Source: Semisulcospira habei
Lineage: Eukaryota; Mollusca; Gastropoda; Semisulcospiridae
Assembly: GCA_036245525.1 (NCBI GenBank)
Contig: BTPG01000003.1
Location: 194,165,127-194,229,126 of the forward strand
DNA: 64,000 bases
Reading direction: 5' to 3'
Numbering within the stretch: position 1 is the stretch's first letter; every line of letters begins with the position of its first letter. Both the position numbers and the translations under genes were made by a program. A model generated the notes under the pieces. It searched no databases. It was given only the letters and a program-made list of their open reading frames with translations, and was not told where the DNA came from. Positions 31,023-46,199 of this stretch are shown here, in pieces.

Positions 31023-33110
31023 AGAATGATTCACAAGGGAGAGTAAAAGCATCTGTAAAGATTCTGAGCATTCCAGCTCCAAAGCTGACCACGACATTTC
31101 TTGACCAGACTCTTGTAAGGTTCCTTTCGAACCTGAGTGACATGTGGGTGTGTGGAGGAGTCACAGGTTCAGATTTTCAAGAGTTGGCAGCTCTACCGGA
31201 TGCATCAAATACAAGACAGTACTTTCGACATGTGACCAATGATATTGACAAGGACTCCAACTTTTGTCAAAAATCATGTGTTAGGGCAAGAGACTGCGAC
31301 CTTCTCATTCATGGTAGCTGTCTGTGTAAGCAGTGCTCTGCAACTGAAAAACTACTTCAGCAGAGATTGCAAAGAAGGGAGACCAGGACACTGCATGAAG
31401 TCCATGCCAATGACCCTCTGCATGGATTCACGCGTGAACAGCTGAAGGATGCGTTCAAGACACAAAGGGCACAAAACAAGCGACTGCAGGAAATCAAGGA
31501 AAAACTGGAAAAGGAGTCGATCAATCTCTCGCCCAAAATGCACAATGACCTGCTCCAAGACCTGGATCCTTCCAAAATTGAGGAACCATTGGCGAAGCTA
31601 TTCTGGGAGGAACAGGTCAGGGCTTTCCAAAATAAACAACGGGCCACAAAATGGCACCCAATGATGATACGTCTTGCCATTCTGCTCCACAGCAAGAGCC
31701 CGGCAGCATATGAAACCCTACGCACTACGGGTGTGCTTAAACTCCCTGGGTCATCTACCCTCCAGGAATACACCGGTGCCCTGAAGCCGTCCCAGGGATT
31801 TCAGGTACATGTGCAGGAGGAACTGCGGAAGGCTGCAAGCAAATTGGAGGAGAGCAAGCGATTTGTTTGCCTCCTTCATGATGAAATGTCCATCAAAAGT
31901 GACCTGGTGTTCGACAAACAGACCGGGGAGCTGATAGGGTTTGTCCGAAGTGATGATAATGCCTGCAACTTACATGCCCTCGATAATATGCTTGCCACAC
32001 AGGCTCTTGTTTTCTACGTGGTGGGCATCAACAGCGACATCAAAATGAGCCTAGGGTTCTTTGGCACCAGGTCAGCAACTGCTGACGAACTGTACCCTTC
32101 GTTTTGGGAGGCAGTTGCCTTTGTAGAAGAAGTAGGCCTGAAGGTGGTTGTGTCTACCAGTGACAAGGCCCCCCAGAACCAAAGGCTCTACCAGATGCAT
32201 GGGCAGGCAGGAGAAGTCTGATACAAGACTCTGAACATATTTGCTGAGGATGAACGGTTTATCTATTTCATCTCTGACCCCCCACACCTCATCAAGACTG
32301 TGAGGAACAACCTGGCAAGCAGCGGTTTCGGGAGAAACAAAGCTTTTTTGGAATAATGGACAATACATGCTGTGGGAGCATATTGTCCAGCTCCACAAGA
32401 AAGATTTGGACAACGGACTTTATATGCTACCAAAGCTTAGGCGCGACCACCTGCATCTGACTGCACATTCGGTGATGAATGTTCGCCTGGCAGCTCAAGT
32501 GCTGAGTTACTCAGTAGGATCAGTGTTGCAACGTCATGGCGGTGCTGATGCGAGAGAAACTGCAAAATTCATACTCCTGATGGACAGATTCTTTGATTGC
32601 CTCAATTCGAGGTACTTGGGAGAGGCAGAACAGAAAAAGAAGCCAGACCTCGCACCCTACGTTGATGTAAATGATGGCAGGTTGCAGTTCCTCCAATTAG
32701 AATTTCTGCAGTACATTGAAGAGTGGAGGACAAGCACTCAAAACCGTCCAGGGGACTTTAGCAAGGCAGCAAGACAGAAAATGTTCCTGACACACCAAAC
32801 ATACAAGGGTCTGGTAATGACCGTCAATGCTTTTGTTGAAGTCTGCCGATATCTTCTGCAGAATGGGGTGCAGTTTGTCCTCAGCAACAAACTCTGCCAG
32901 GATCCGCTGGAGGAGCATTTTGGCCGTCACCGGTATATGGGTCGAACAGCTGACAATCCCAGCCTGCAGCAATTTGGGCATCAAGAGAGAAAGTTGAGAC
33001 TGCAGAGAAGCCTGGCTCTGATGATCACCCCAAAGGGAAATGTGAAAGGAACGACAGACAAGCCGCAGCCCCAGGTCACTGTCAGTCCTCTGAAGAAAAA
33101 GAGATACTAA
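31023..33110 (+). other. RNase H-like catalytic region of the decayed transposase
   Basis: Carries the three candidate catalytic acids and the two later lesions. Coding texture persists through the TGA at 32219 and across the T-run shift, showing that decay is recent compared with the T-rich frames downstream. Confidence 0.6.
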
Positions 33111-33377
33111 GTCAGTGTCGTTGAATGTGATTGGTGAATGTCATATCCAATCCTGGATTGATTTTGGTGTTGTTTTTTTTTTCTGTTGACAATGGCGGCA
33201 TATTTGTGAGTGGAGAAATTGTTTACATTGTTTTTGGATTAGACACAATGTGCAAGGCTTACAGCAACTCTAATTGAGCTCGAGACCAAAAAGTTTATGT
33301 GACTTTCTTTCTTGCGTGGGAGTGTTTTATCTGTAATAGACGCAAGTTAGTGACTGCTGTGCTGTTTCAGTGTTCAG

Positions 33378-34726
33378 TTGTCTTTAGTAGTCATAGTCGA
33401 CAGCCTGTGTTCGCATCCAAGCACAGTCAATTACAGTAGGCTGTTCGACGCTTTGTTTTTCCATATATATTTATGTGTTCAAGTGATGTCACATGTTAGG
33501 GGAAAGACAAAGCGGTCGTTGTTTGATTCTCCTTGTTCTGCAAAGAAAGACTGTAAAAGGTCGAAACCGGAGTTATCTGCAGTGACCGGTAGTAATATGG
33601 AGAGTATTGTGGAGAATGTTGAGCATGTGCGCAGCATTGATACCTCAGCAATGCAAGAGTCAATTGTGCAGAAAGTTAATGATGCATTATCAATTTTCAA
33701 AAATTTGGATGATTTTGTGTTTCCTGAAAGAAAATTGCAAGTGGTAGGATTTCTTTTTTAGTGTTGGACAGTATACATTGTGGAAATTTCCTGCCAAATT
33801 TTTAAGCTATGCACCAGAGAGAAAAGTTATTGTCCTGATTCTGATTTATAGTGACAAGTTTTGTGATGGGTTGAAGGAGAAAGTTTACAGTTATTTTGCT
33901 TACAGTTTTGTTGATGAATATCAATGCAGTGGTTTTGTTCATCCCAGTGGCTTTGTTAACATTAATTCTGATGTTATTTATCCTTGCAGGACACATTTCC
34001 TTGATATTGTCAGGCAGTATGATATTGTTAAACAGTATGATCTTTATAAAGAAGAATATGTTCCTATGTTCTTGCGCCATCTTAACAGTGTTTCTGTTGC
34101 TGGGAGGTTAGTCTGTTTTTAAATTATTTAATGATGACAGTAGCAATGTTGGTTATATTAAAACTATTAGCTTACATGTCTATAGTCCTATTAATAATAT
34201 TGACAAGGTTAAAAAATGTAAATCTGATGTGAACTCAAAATTAATTAATCATGGTATTGATGGTGACTGTCAGACAGTCCACGTTACAAAGAGCCCAGCT
34301 AATGATTTTATGTTCTGTGCACAATCTTATGTTTTAGTTTCTGTTCATGGTATGTGTATAAAAGGAAATGGTCTGCCTATGCCTATGGTACCTAAAATGA
34401 TCAGTTGTGGGTGTGGTGTTTTTAGTGAACTAAATCAGTAAATGGTCTAAGGTGTGTTGAGTGTATTGATATGTGAGAGTCATAACACTTCAAAAGCAGG
34501 CACCGATGGGCTAGATTATGCTAAATTTCTGCAAAGTGTGCAGTATGGTGAATGTTATCAGTTGATTCCGAACGAGAGTGAACATTCAGTTTTTGTAGGT
34601 ATTGATGAAGAAATTACAAATACTACTGATATTGCTGTTTGTTTTGTGGGTGATGGTAATAGTGATGTTAACCGCTTTGATGTTTTTATATGTTGTGTCG
34701 GTGACAGTAATAATCGTTAAAAAAAA
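33378..34726 (+). pseudogene. Chain of broken T-rich reading frames, unrecognised
   Basis: Successive reading frames at 33378-33761, 33778-34122, about 34112-34441 and 34454-34720 run in the same direction but in different frames. All share a strong bias to T-ending codons and many GTT, GAT and TTT codons, unlike the transposase just upstream. The first includes a basic stretch (RGKTKRSLF, KKDCKRSK). I recognise no domain. This looks like one or two old coding sequences cut by frameshifts and stops, possibly part of a mobile element. Low-complexity bias producing open frames by chance is an alternative, but runs of 90-130 codons with peptide-like composition argue against it. Confidence 0.35.
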
Positions 34727-34738
34727 AAGAAAAAAAAA

Positions 34739-34916
34739 AGAGGTTTCTATTATATAGCGCACTTATAAGCTCAGAGAGCTTCTCAAGGCGCTGGCCCGAA
34801 ATATCCAGCAATCACAAAATAGTTTGCTGAAGTCAGGATTTGAACCCACGTCGCCCAAGATGCACTCACACAAGTCGTGCGCTCTGACCACTGAGCTACG
34901 TGTTGTGAAGATGGTG
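34739..34916 (-). mobile_element. tRNA-derived SINE
   Basis: On the minus strand a tRNA-like head has a box A-like GTAGCTCAGTGGTCAGAGCG and box B GGTTCAAATCC, followed by a tail with GCGCCTTGAGAAG and GCGCTATATAATAG, and a T-rich end. It cannot be a working tRNA because the cloverleaf is incomplete and the tail is continuous with the head. Confidence 0.8.
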
Positions 34917-35262
34917 ATTATAAATGCTGTGCTGATTATGACGATGACGGCGATAATAATATGGATTGTAATGGTGAGGATGTTGATTATAATTGCAAAC
35001 AAGACACATGCATACTGTTTATATATAAAATAATAGCACACCACCTAACATAGTATGCTTGAGCCTATGTTTAGTCTTTTATTTTGATCACTATTTTCCT
35101 GTAAGCTGTAACGTGTGACACCATGACACTTTAAGCAACAACAAAAAATATCTGGATTATCTTTTTCTTACTATAATGACATAATCCACAAAAAGCCAAC
35201 TCTTTTCTAAAGCAAACTTTATTGGTTTCATCCTTTTATTGTCATTGTCAACCATAAATATT

Positions 35263-36975
35263 TGACTAAGTGCCAAAAGGTGGGACACAGAAGGGGTGCT
35301 GATATGATTTCCAATAAAATCATGTATATTTACATCTGAAAACTGAATTATTGTTTTATCTGTGTGAATACTATAAATACTTTCAAGCAGTAATTTTGAG
35401 CAATATTGTCCTAAATGTGTGATATTCAGCCAGAAATCATGGCGCCCAAAATGGACACTTATCAGTCTGCTTCAGATGATGGGCATGTACTCAGTCTCAG
35501 TGCAACAAAGACGCTTGAAATCTAGCAAGTAGATTAATAAGACATTATTCTACGCTCATAGGTTTGTCATATCAATCAATGTTTCTGAATCCGTGCGAAT
35601 ATGGTCGTTGAATTTTACCGTGTCGTACGTCAAACGTGTAGTAAGACCGTCCCCGAAACTTTGTCTTTGTTTACCATCCGAACGAGTTGCGTTGGAGATT
35701 ATCCAAAAACGCCACTGTATACTCTGGGAATAACTATTCATTGACATTCATTTCCAATGTTTGAGCTCAACGTTATCACGTGTAAAACTGCGATCTATTC
35801 AAAAGCCAAAAATTGTTGTAATGTTTGACGTCACGACACCAAGCCAAATATTTCCTTTCACAAGCATTCTTTTTTTCTAACGTGTCTGTGGGTCACGTCC
35901 GGTGCACGTGGTGTTTCCTCTTGACCGACTTTTCGCGGGATTCATTCCTTTGTTGACGAACAGCATGGATCGAAATGTATGTTGTAAGACTTTTCCTTCT
36001 TTGACGTATGACACTGTTTTGACGAACGACACTAATATCAGAAGCTTTTTGTGTAAAAATTATGTAAACAAGCATTGGTTGTTTGTTTTCATTAGATCTT
36101 TTGGGTAGAATGCATTTAGGAAAATCGATTTACCACAACTTGGAAATGCGTAGTTACGTTAGAGTGACAAAATGGCGGTGTTACTTTAGTACAACAGAGG
36201 CGGCATGTGTAGAAATGTTGACGTATGACCCGACTCTGTTGTTGTAAATTTGACGCTCGACATTATAGATGGCTGTTGCACTATCTCTGAGCTGTGCTAG
36301 TGAAATTTTCTTGCAAGAAGAGAATGTTGCAAGTTTAGCTCAGCTTGCTAAAATGCTCGTACTTTGATTTGATTCCCTTTTTTTTTTTTGCCAGGACCTT
36401 TTACAGCATGTTTATGGTCCAGCCAGTGTCAAACGTCAACATTACAACATCAGCAGGAAATGCACTATTTTCTAAATATTAATGAATCTCTGTTTGCAAA
36501 TACCAATACACCTGGTCTTGTTTTGTTTGTATGGATGTGGTACAATGTTATTTTACGAATAAAAAGTTAAAATAGACTTGCAGACAAATTGTAAACAATT
36601 TAGTCGGTGTGTCAAACCTTACAACACTGAATATGCAATAAAGTATTTTAGAATGTGAACATCACAACAAAATATGATTATAATGTAGATGCAGGCCAGT
36701 CTTTAAAGGAAAAAAAATGTTTTGTTGCCAACATCCCTTGAATTGTCTACTTGATCAATTATTTGTGTTGTAATGTTTGACACGCGACATGACAGGCATT
36801 TTACCATTTAAACTACAATATCTCACAAACCAAACCTTCAATTATCTTTTCCTATTGCAGAATCTTGCTTGGTATTGAAAGATATCTGATGGTAAAAAAG
36901 ACAACTCTGTGAGACAAACTTGAATTATTTACCCCTTTGTCCCAAATCAGGAGACCACCTTTTGGCACTTAGTCA
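35263..36975. mobile_element. 1.7 kb element with perfect 21-base inverted ends
   Basis: The first 21 bases (TGACTAAGTGCC onward, 35263-35283) are the exact reverse complement of 36955-36975. Just inside both ends is a second, offset similarity around GGGACA(C)A(G)AAGGGGT. The interior has no open frame above about 70 codons. It holds about nine copies, in both orientations, of a motif near TTTGACGTAYGACAC (35620, 35824, 36000, 36017, 36217, 36249, 36425, about 36604, 36776). Dense subterminal motifs of this kind are typical of transposase binding sites. No clear target duplication is visible. It may be a non-autonomous element, or an internal part of a larger one. Confidence 0.6.
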
Positions 36976-36984
36976 TTTGCATTT

Positions 36985-39685
36985 TCATTGCATTTCTTTA
37001 AGCCCCCTTCTAAAAGCTCTGCTCTGCTCTGAGCTGGCCTCTCGACTTCGAAGTCGCTCCATGTAGAGTTTACACTCATGGTGAATCCTCACCCTAAAGT
37101 AGTGGCTAACAATGGCTGAAAACAACCTTTCTTTCAAATTGTCTTTGCTGTCCACACCTTGCAAACACTCCTCAAACTTCAACGTTATTTCTTTATCACT
37201 GGAGCATAACTGCTGAAAGTCTGTGCTACTAAAGGACTGCGCAACTTGGCCAGTATAGTCACGGAACTTCACCTCCAGCATCTCAAACAGTTCTTTCGAC
37301 ATCTGATGTAAATGGGTGAGTCCACCCCTGTCCAGTGTTGTTGTGAGTGAAGGGCTACTTTCCTCCTCACACTGGAAAGCATCAAGACATTCTAGAAATG
37401 CTGGGGGAAGTCGCTCTTTCTGTTTCCGCAGAATACATCCACCAATGTATGGGACAACCTTACTGTCAAGCTCAGTTAACTCTGTGTGCTGTCTCTGTAC
37501 AGAAAGCTCACTCGTTCTCGGATATGCCAGACTTATCAAGCGTTCAAATAGTTTTAAGCACAGAAATGCAGCGTTGGCAGCAGTGGTGTCAATGACATCA
37601 AGGCGATGTTTGAGGAATTCCTGGTGGTACTGCATCCATGCTTTCTCTCTTGTGGCGCTGTGAAATTTTCCAGCAGGCATCAGGCATGCAGTCATGAAAC
37701 CCACTGCTGGCAGGACTGCTTCAGCTGTAAAAACACACATAAGCAAAACATCCCAATCACAAATAAGCCCACCAAAAAAAAAAAAATTTTTTGTAATCTG
37801 ACCAATCCTATATTTCACTATTCTAAGTACATCTGACCCTAAATTTTTGTGGATCTAATCACATGATTATACACTTGAAAAATAAAGAAGCAAAATAACC
37901 AACAACAAATATAAATTTCATAACTGGCAAGAACTGAAGTTCATCTAAACTAACGCAATGTTCAGACTTGGCAACCCAACGAGATCAGGTTGTGCCATAT
38001 ATTCCATCTCCACCTCTAGGCTCTGCTTAAAGATCCCTCTATAAGTCTATTTAGTGACCTCAGATTTTTGGATGAAGGTTATATGTCATACCAAACAGGA
38101 CTTAAAATGAAGCAAGAAATGGAGCAACATACCTTGAATGCTTTCAAAGAAGGATCTGCGAGCAGATGATAAGTTGTCGTCTACAGCATGCTCTGAACAA
38201 ATTGAAGCCACAAGGTCGCTAGTGATCTGAAATTTAATGCAGATGAAAAGACAGATGATCACTACAACCCAGATAGCAGTTCATGGATGGGCATGGAATT
38301 GCCCAAGGCCAAAAAATTACTTTAAAGAAGGCCCTGTGCTATGTAACGCTTGAAAAGTTTCAAGCTAGAAAACCTCTCCAAATTTGTAAACTTAAGGCTA
38401 GAAAACCTGTACATTAGAAATGTCATCTTTAAGAATAAAATAGTAAGCTTCAACGTAAAAATAAAGAAAAAAAAAACATATTTGTCTTGGTGAAACAAAC
38501 TTTGGGGTTTATTTGAATTTTTATTACTGCAGCTAATCTCCAAATTGCTGATAATGTATTGAAATTCTGCACCTATGGAAAAGTTTAGAAGGTACTGGGT
38601 AGGTAAAGAGTTTGTTATGAATGAAATAAACCTGAATCCCACTGCAGATAGCTATTAAAATCTATTCTAAGATTTTTGTTAGTAATAAATAAGTGGTGGA
38701 GTTGGAGGGGGGGGGGGTGCATTGTGAGGGGTAAGAGAAAAAACTTTCCTAGTGGGTTTGCTCGTCCCTAAATAATAATAATAATATATAAAAATAACAC
38801 TATATTTGAAGTTGAACATTTACACTCACAACTGAAAAATGATTGGCATAACATATGACATTATTTTGTATTATAACTAAAAGCACAATTCACCTTTTTA
38901 TTGTGTTACAAAAGGCATACGTAACTGTAAACATAAGCTAACAAATTAATAATTTAATAATATTTTAGGCTTTGTACCTGAATTGTTTTCCACCGTAGAA
39001 GCATATTGGATCGGACCATCAGAAGCTGAACTATCCTCAATTGTCACTTGTCCAACATCAACTGATGTCTCCTGTAAGAAAACAAATCAGCTTATGATTA
39101 TAAATTTCTTATCAGTATCAGTAGTGCAAAGAAGCATCTACCATTCACAGTTTTGTCTTGGTGACAATCTAGCTGAACTTGCAAAAGATGTAGCCGAATA
39201 ATATGCATTTCAGCAAGTTGGTCATTGTACAGACATAAATAATTTAATACTCATAAACATGTATGACTAAGCTGAACACCTCTGAATTTTAGCGTTTCTG
39301 AAAGACCACTGTTATCTTCTTCCTTTGACCTCATAGGGACTATTGTCAGGAGTCTAATGATAAAAACTACTTACAGTAGTTACTTTATCAGTAAATCTGA
39401 CCAAAGACTGGAGTACATTTATTCAAATTTCACTCCACCTCTACAAAACAAACAAACATTGACTTGGTGAGTCGGTCACTCCGTCAATCATCGAATGATC
39501 AATCAATCAACTATGACCATTTCACTCAACGACTTCTCTTTTATCCTAAAAGTTTTTCGATATGAAAACTCTGTTAGATGTCAAACAAGTTCATTTAGCG
39601 TTGATGTAAAAGAAAACCGAAGACCTTACCTCGACGATTGAATCGTTTCAAACGGGATACACGCATTCCTTTCTCTGTCTTCCAT
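36985..39685 (-). CDS. Unrecognised spliced gene, convergent with the transposase
   Basis: The last exon (37724-36985, acceptor TTTTTACAG) encodes 246 residues ending RRGLKEMQ, starting AEAVLPAVGFMTACLMPAGK. The exon before it (38226-38133) encodes ITSDLVASICSEHAVDD onward and ends FFESIQ in phase 1, which fits the last exon exactly. Further upstream are a plausible exon at about 39071-38978 (ETSVDVGQVTIEDSS) and a first exon with ATG at 39685 and donor GTAAGG after 39630. Their phases do not join directly, so at least one exon is unplaced. The protein has YIGGCILRKQK, similar to a Y-(I/V)-x-G motif seen near the ends of many transposon-encoded proteins, and a charged helical C-terminus. Function is unknown. 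Its stop lies 10 bases from an inverted terminal repeat and it runs toward the transposase. Confidence 0.55.
37837..39071 (-). other. Introns and candidate internal exons of the unrecognised minus-strand gene
   Basis: AT-rich. Contains the exon at 38226-38133 and a likely exon at about 39071-38978 with TTACAG acceptor and CAG|GTACAA donor. A missing exon may lie between them or upstream to reconcile phases. Confidence 0.4.
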
Positions 39686-39963
39686 GATAGTCGAAATGCA
39701 ACCGGAAAAACCTAGGCAAAATCGCAAGCCGGCGCATGCGCACAAACCCGAAGCGAACTTCGCAATAGGCTTTGAGAAGGTACACGCGCTCAGTCAGACA
39801 TCCAGTAAATGTAGTATCCATGTACTGACTGAGCAAACAAATCTCTTATGAGCGTGCATGTCAGTGTTCACTAAACACTAAACGGTGTGTAAATATTGCG
39901 TCTCTCAATTCTAACTTTGGGGTTGACAGAATGCACGTAACGCTTTCGGGTCCCCCATCCCAT

Positions 39964-39998
<35 letters not shown>
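39964..39998 (+). repeat. CT microsatellite
   Basis: CT run. The sequence after it (GTGTGACGTGC onward) matches that after the CT run at 48.9 kb, so this repeat is shared by the duplicated segments. Confidence 0.8.
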
Positions 39999-40244
39999 TT
40001 GTGTGTGACGTGCAAGCAAAAAGCATTGTGGCATTGTCTCCATCGTCAAGGAGATAACAAAGGCTCAATCTTTTCAATAGGTCTGAATGGAAGTCCCCGT
40101 CAACGCCTTTTTCACTCGATGGAACTTTTTCTTTCACCTTGTTCAGTGCAAGCTGACGCAGATTGTGTCTCTGCAATCTTCGTCGATTCAACACCAAAGA
40201 GCCCTAACTATCCTAGTCCTAGGCACATGGGTTCAAAGTCGTGT

Positions 40245-40355
40245 TAGCAAGAGGTACAGATCCTCATGAGCCCCCGCAATTGCGGGGGCTCATGAGGATA
40301 TATACCTCTTGCAGTTGTGAGTGGTGGTCACATTTTCTCGGCGTTGAACGCCTTT
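40245..40355. mobile_element. Family IV foldback, inverted and shortened
   Basis: The perfect hairpin GAGGTACAGATCCTCATGAG..CTCATGAGGATATATACCTC is followed by TTTTCTCGGCGTTGAACG. Confidence 0.6.
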
Positions 40356-40782
40356 ACAGCACCAACACAACAACAAAATCTCTGTACATAAATTCTCTGT
40401 TGGCTTAACTTTATAGCGACCTGCGGCAGAGCTGGGTATGACTGCTAAAATTAAAATTCGACGATACAACAGTCTGTCAATGTTGTCTTGCTTGAATTAG
40501 ACATGTCTACTCTTTGTTTGCAGTTTGTTTGTACAGGCACACTGCCCGTTGTGTGTATCGGGGTAAACTCTTTTACTTATGGAGACGAAGAATAAAAAGT
40601 TACTCAGTTTTCGACAGCATTGCATGAAATGCTAAGAACATTTATAAAGGATACATTGCTAATTATTAACCCTTTCTCTCTGGAGCAGGTCCCTGTTATG
40701 TTATTTTTCTTTTGCAGTTTTAGATAAAGCAGCATCAGTCAGATAAATAAAAAATAAAACTCGTGTTTCAGAAATACTTTTT

Positions 40783-40792
40783 TTTATTTATT
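40783..40792 (-). terminator. Polyadenylation signal of caveolin D
   Basis: Overlapping AATAAA hexamers on the minus strand about 1.1 kb after the stop. Sequence on both sides, including AAACACGAGT just beyond, is matched at the equivalent place after gene E, which supports a conserved 3' UTR end. Confidence 0.55.
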
Positions 40793-40993
40793 TACAGGGA
40801 ATAAAAAACGACAGACATTAGGCTGCGGGTCATATTGGACGAAGAAAACATAGTTTCTAAAAATATCACAGAGAGGTTTTATTTGTACAAATCAGCGACA
40901 ATGACACGAGTCAAAATCATTTTTATCTGAATTTTTACAATAACAATTCTGTACAATTTGTACAACTGTGTTCAATCATTGACTGGTATCTTA

Positions 40994-41205
40994 TTAACTC
41001 ATTCTACCCGCGACACACCACAGCAAGATATGGCTGGACGATGATAGTTCAAGGGTGGTGGCAGAATAGCTTGGCGCCTATAGGCGCCAAGTTATTCTGC
41101 CACCACCCTTGAACTATTATGGTCGATCTGCCTCCTGAATTGTAATACAGTCCTCGGAGGATAAATCAAACATGTAGGTATTTAATATCGGGCACAATAA
41201 GTTAA
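40994..41205. mobile_element. Family I foldback in the caveolin D 3' UTR
   Basis: TTAACTCATTCTACCCGCG to GGGCACAATAAGTTAA. It lies between the stop and the polyadenylation signal of gene D. The equivalent place after gene E has no such element. Confidence 0.75.
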
Positions 41206-41691
41206 AAAGAGATATAGAGAGCAAACAGAGACAGAAAAAATCCATCGTAATAATATCCGTAAGGTTCAAAATCACAGACCAGCAGATATTAGCATCAAAG
41301 TATAAATAGACGGAATGACATATAGAGATAGGGAGAAAATGAGATACCAATGCTTGATTTTGTATTGCCAATCTCCACAGCTTGATTTTTCAGAGTATTA
41401 TAGCGAAATGTGAAGAGATTACTGTTTGATTGTCAGTCTTTATGCCCATAAAGGTTTAAACGTTTTAAGTACAAATACTGAATATTTTTTCAACCGCTAA
41501 AATCTAATGAGGGCGAAACTTTCAGCAGCTTGAAAAAAATCCATCTATTTGCGCACGTATTATGCTTCATCGTGTAGTATCCGTGACATAATGTGTCTTG
41601 ATGTGGGTGTTGGTCTGTGAATTTAGACCTAACGGCTGTAATGCCGTAGCTTCCAAAGTCACAGCCCAACATTTATGATGCAGTTTTTATT

Positions 41692-41800
41692 TTAACCCTT
41701 TCGCTGTCGGTAGCGGTGTTGTTGTTTTTTTTGTCTCGGTGAATCCTGCAGGAGCAGGTATCGTCTCGACAAAAACAGCTACCCAAAGCCAAAATGTTAC
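41692..41800. mobile_element. Family V foldback in the caveolin D 3' UTR
   Basis: TTAACCCTTTCGCTGTCGG to GCTACCCAAAGCC. It occupies the same position, after TGTAATGC..AGCCCA, as the family V copy after gene E. Confidence 0.65.
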
Positions 41801-41908
41801 ATATCACAGACGTCTTCCCAATGCGCAAAAGGCCATCTAGCTGTTCTCTGTGTGTATATCTAACGGAGATTTTGTTGACATGTCACACAGACCACGGTGT
41901 TTCCCTTT

Positions 41909-45586
<3,678 letters not shown>

Positions 45587-45830
45587 GGTTGATGTCGGTA
45601 TATCAAATGCCCTCCCTGAGTATTAGCTAACACTGCACAGTTTTATCTCCGCTGTAACAAGAACTGAACGCGCTAGACTAGCACAGGGGATGGAGCCATA
45701 AAAGTTAGAGATCGATGACGCGGCCTGACGCCTTGTTTTATAAGGACCCGGGACTGCCTTCTCCTAGCAACTGACTGTTTCGCACGTTTCGTTCTCAACG
45801 CCAGGTGATTGAAGATGGATCGACCATTCC
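45587..45830 (-). promoter_or_regulatory. Promoter block of caveolin D, shared with gene E
   Basis: On the minus strand a TATAAAA box sits at 45742-45736, about 150 bases upstream of the ATG, with CCCGGGTCC just before it and GTTGCTAGGAGAAG further upstream. The same items in the same order and spacing occur upstream of gene E, while surrounding sequence is less alike. The GTTGCTAGGAGA stretch resembles a half X-box (RFX-type site); that reading is inference. Confidence 0.6.
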
Positions 45831-46199
45831 GGCGCCCACCACCAGAGACAGATCGACAGTAATAGCTACAAATGCGATGCCTGCTTACATTTGATCAACT
45901 TACAGAAGACATATACTATGGTGGTTCTGTCTCCCGCATCCTGTACGTATTAGTCGTTTGGGATATTTCAAACATGTTGGCTGTGGAATGAACGTGTTGC
46001 AAGTCTGAGTGCACGAGAGCTCTTGAATATGATTGGCATACACGACCTAGATCTAGAAGAACAAATACAATAAGACGTTTTGAGTGCAGGGGGATGAGTG
46101 ATTGATGGGTAAATGGGGCTGTGTGATTAAAAACCACAACAACAACACAAAAAAAAAGCCACCAATGAAGTGTGCCGGTCGTTGAGTTTGGACCTTTGG

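Larger units (their letters stand above)
28001..33110 (+). pseudogene. THAP9-like P-element transposase, decayed
   Basis: DNA transposase of the P/THAP9 type. Exon 1 (28001-28244) encodes a THAP zinc finger: C11-x4-C16, a tryptophan in AWRNRL, and C-x2-H in KICSRHF. Exon 2 (29730-29836) carries AVPTLYLP, the AVPT motif that closes THAP domains. Exon 3 starts at 30823 after TTTTGCAG and runs on to 33110. Candidate catalytic acids are D at 31880 (LLHDEMSIK), D at 32162 (STSDKAPQN) and E at 32910 (QDPLEEHFGRHR). The SDPPHLIKTVRN and DPLEEHFGR stretches are typical of the family. The full conceptual length, near 880 residues, is normal for THAP9-like proteins. Three lesions break it: a +1 shift between about 30970 and 31022, an in-frame TGA at 32219, and a one-base shift at a six-T run (32344-32349). 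The last could be a sequencing error. Splice phases of exons 1 to 3 agree (1, then 0). Confidence 0.85.

Noticed and set aside
33378..34726. Assigning the T-rich frames to a named virus or retroelement
   Set aside because: No motif I can defend; composition alone is not enough.
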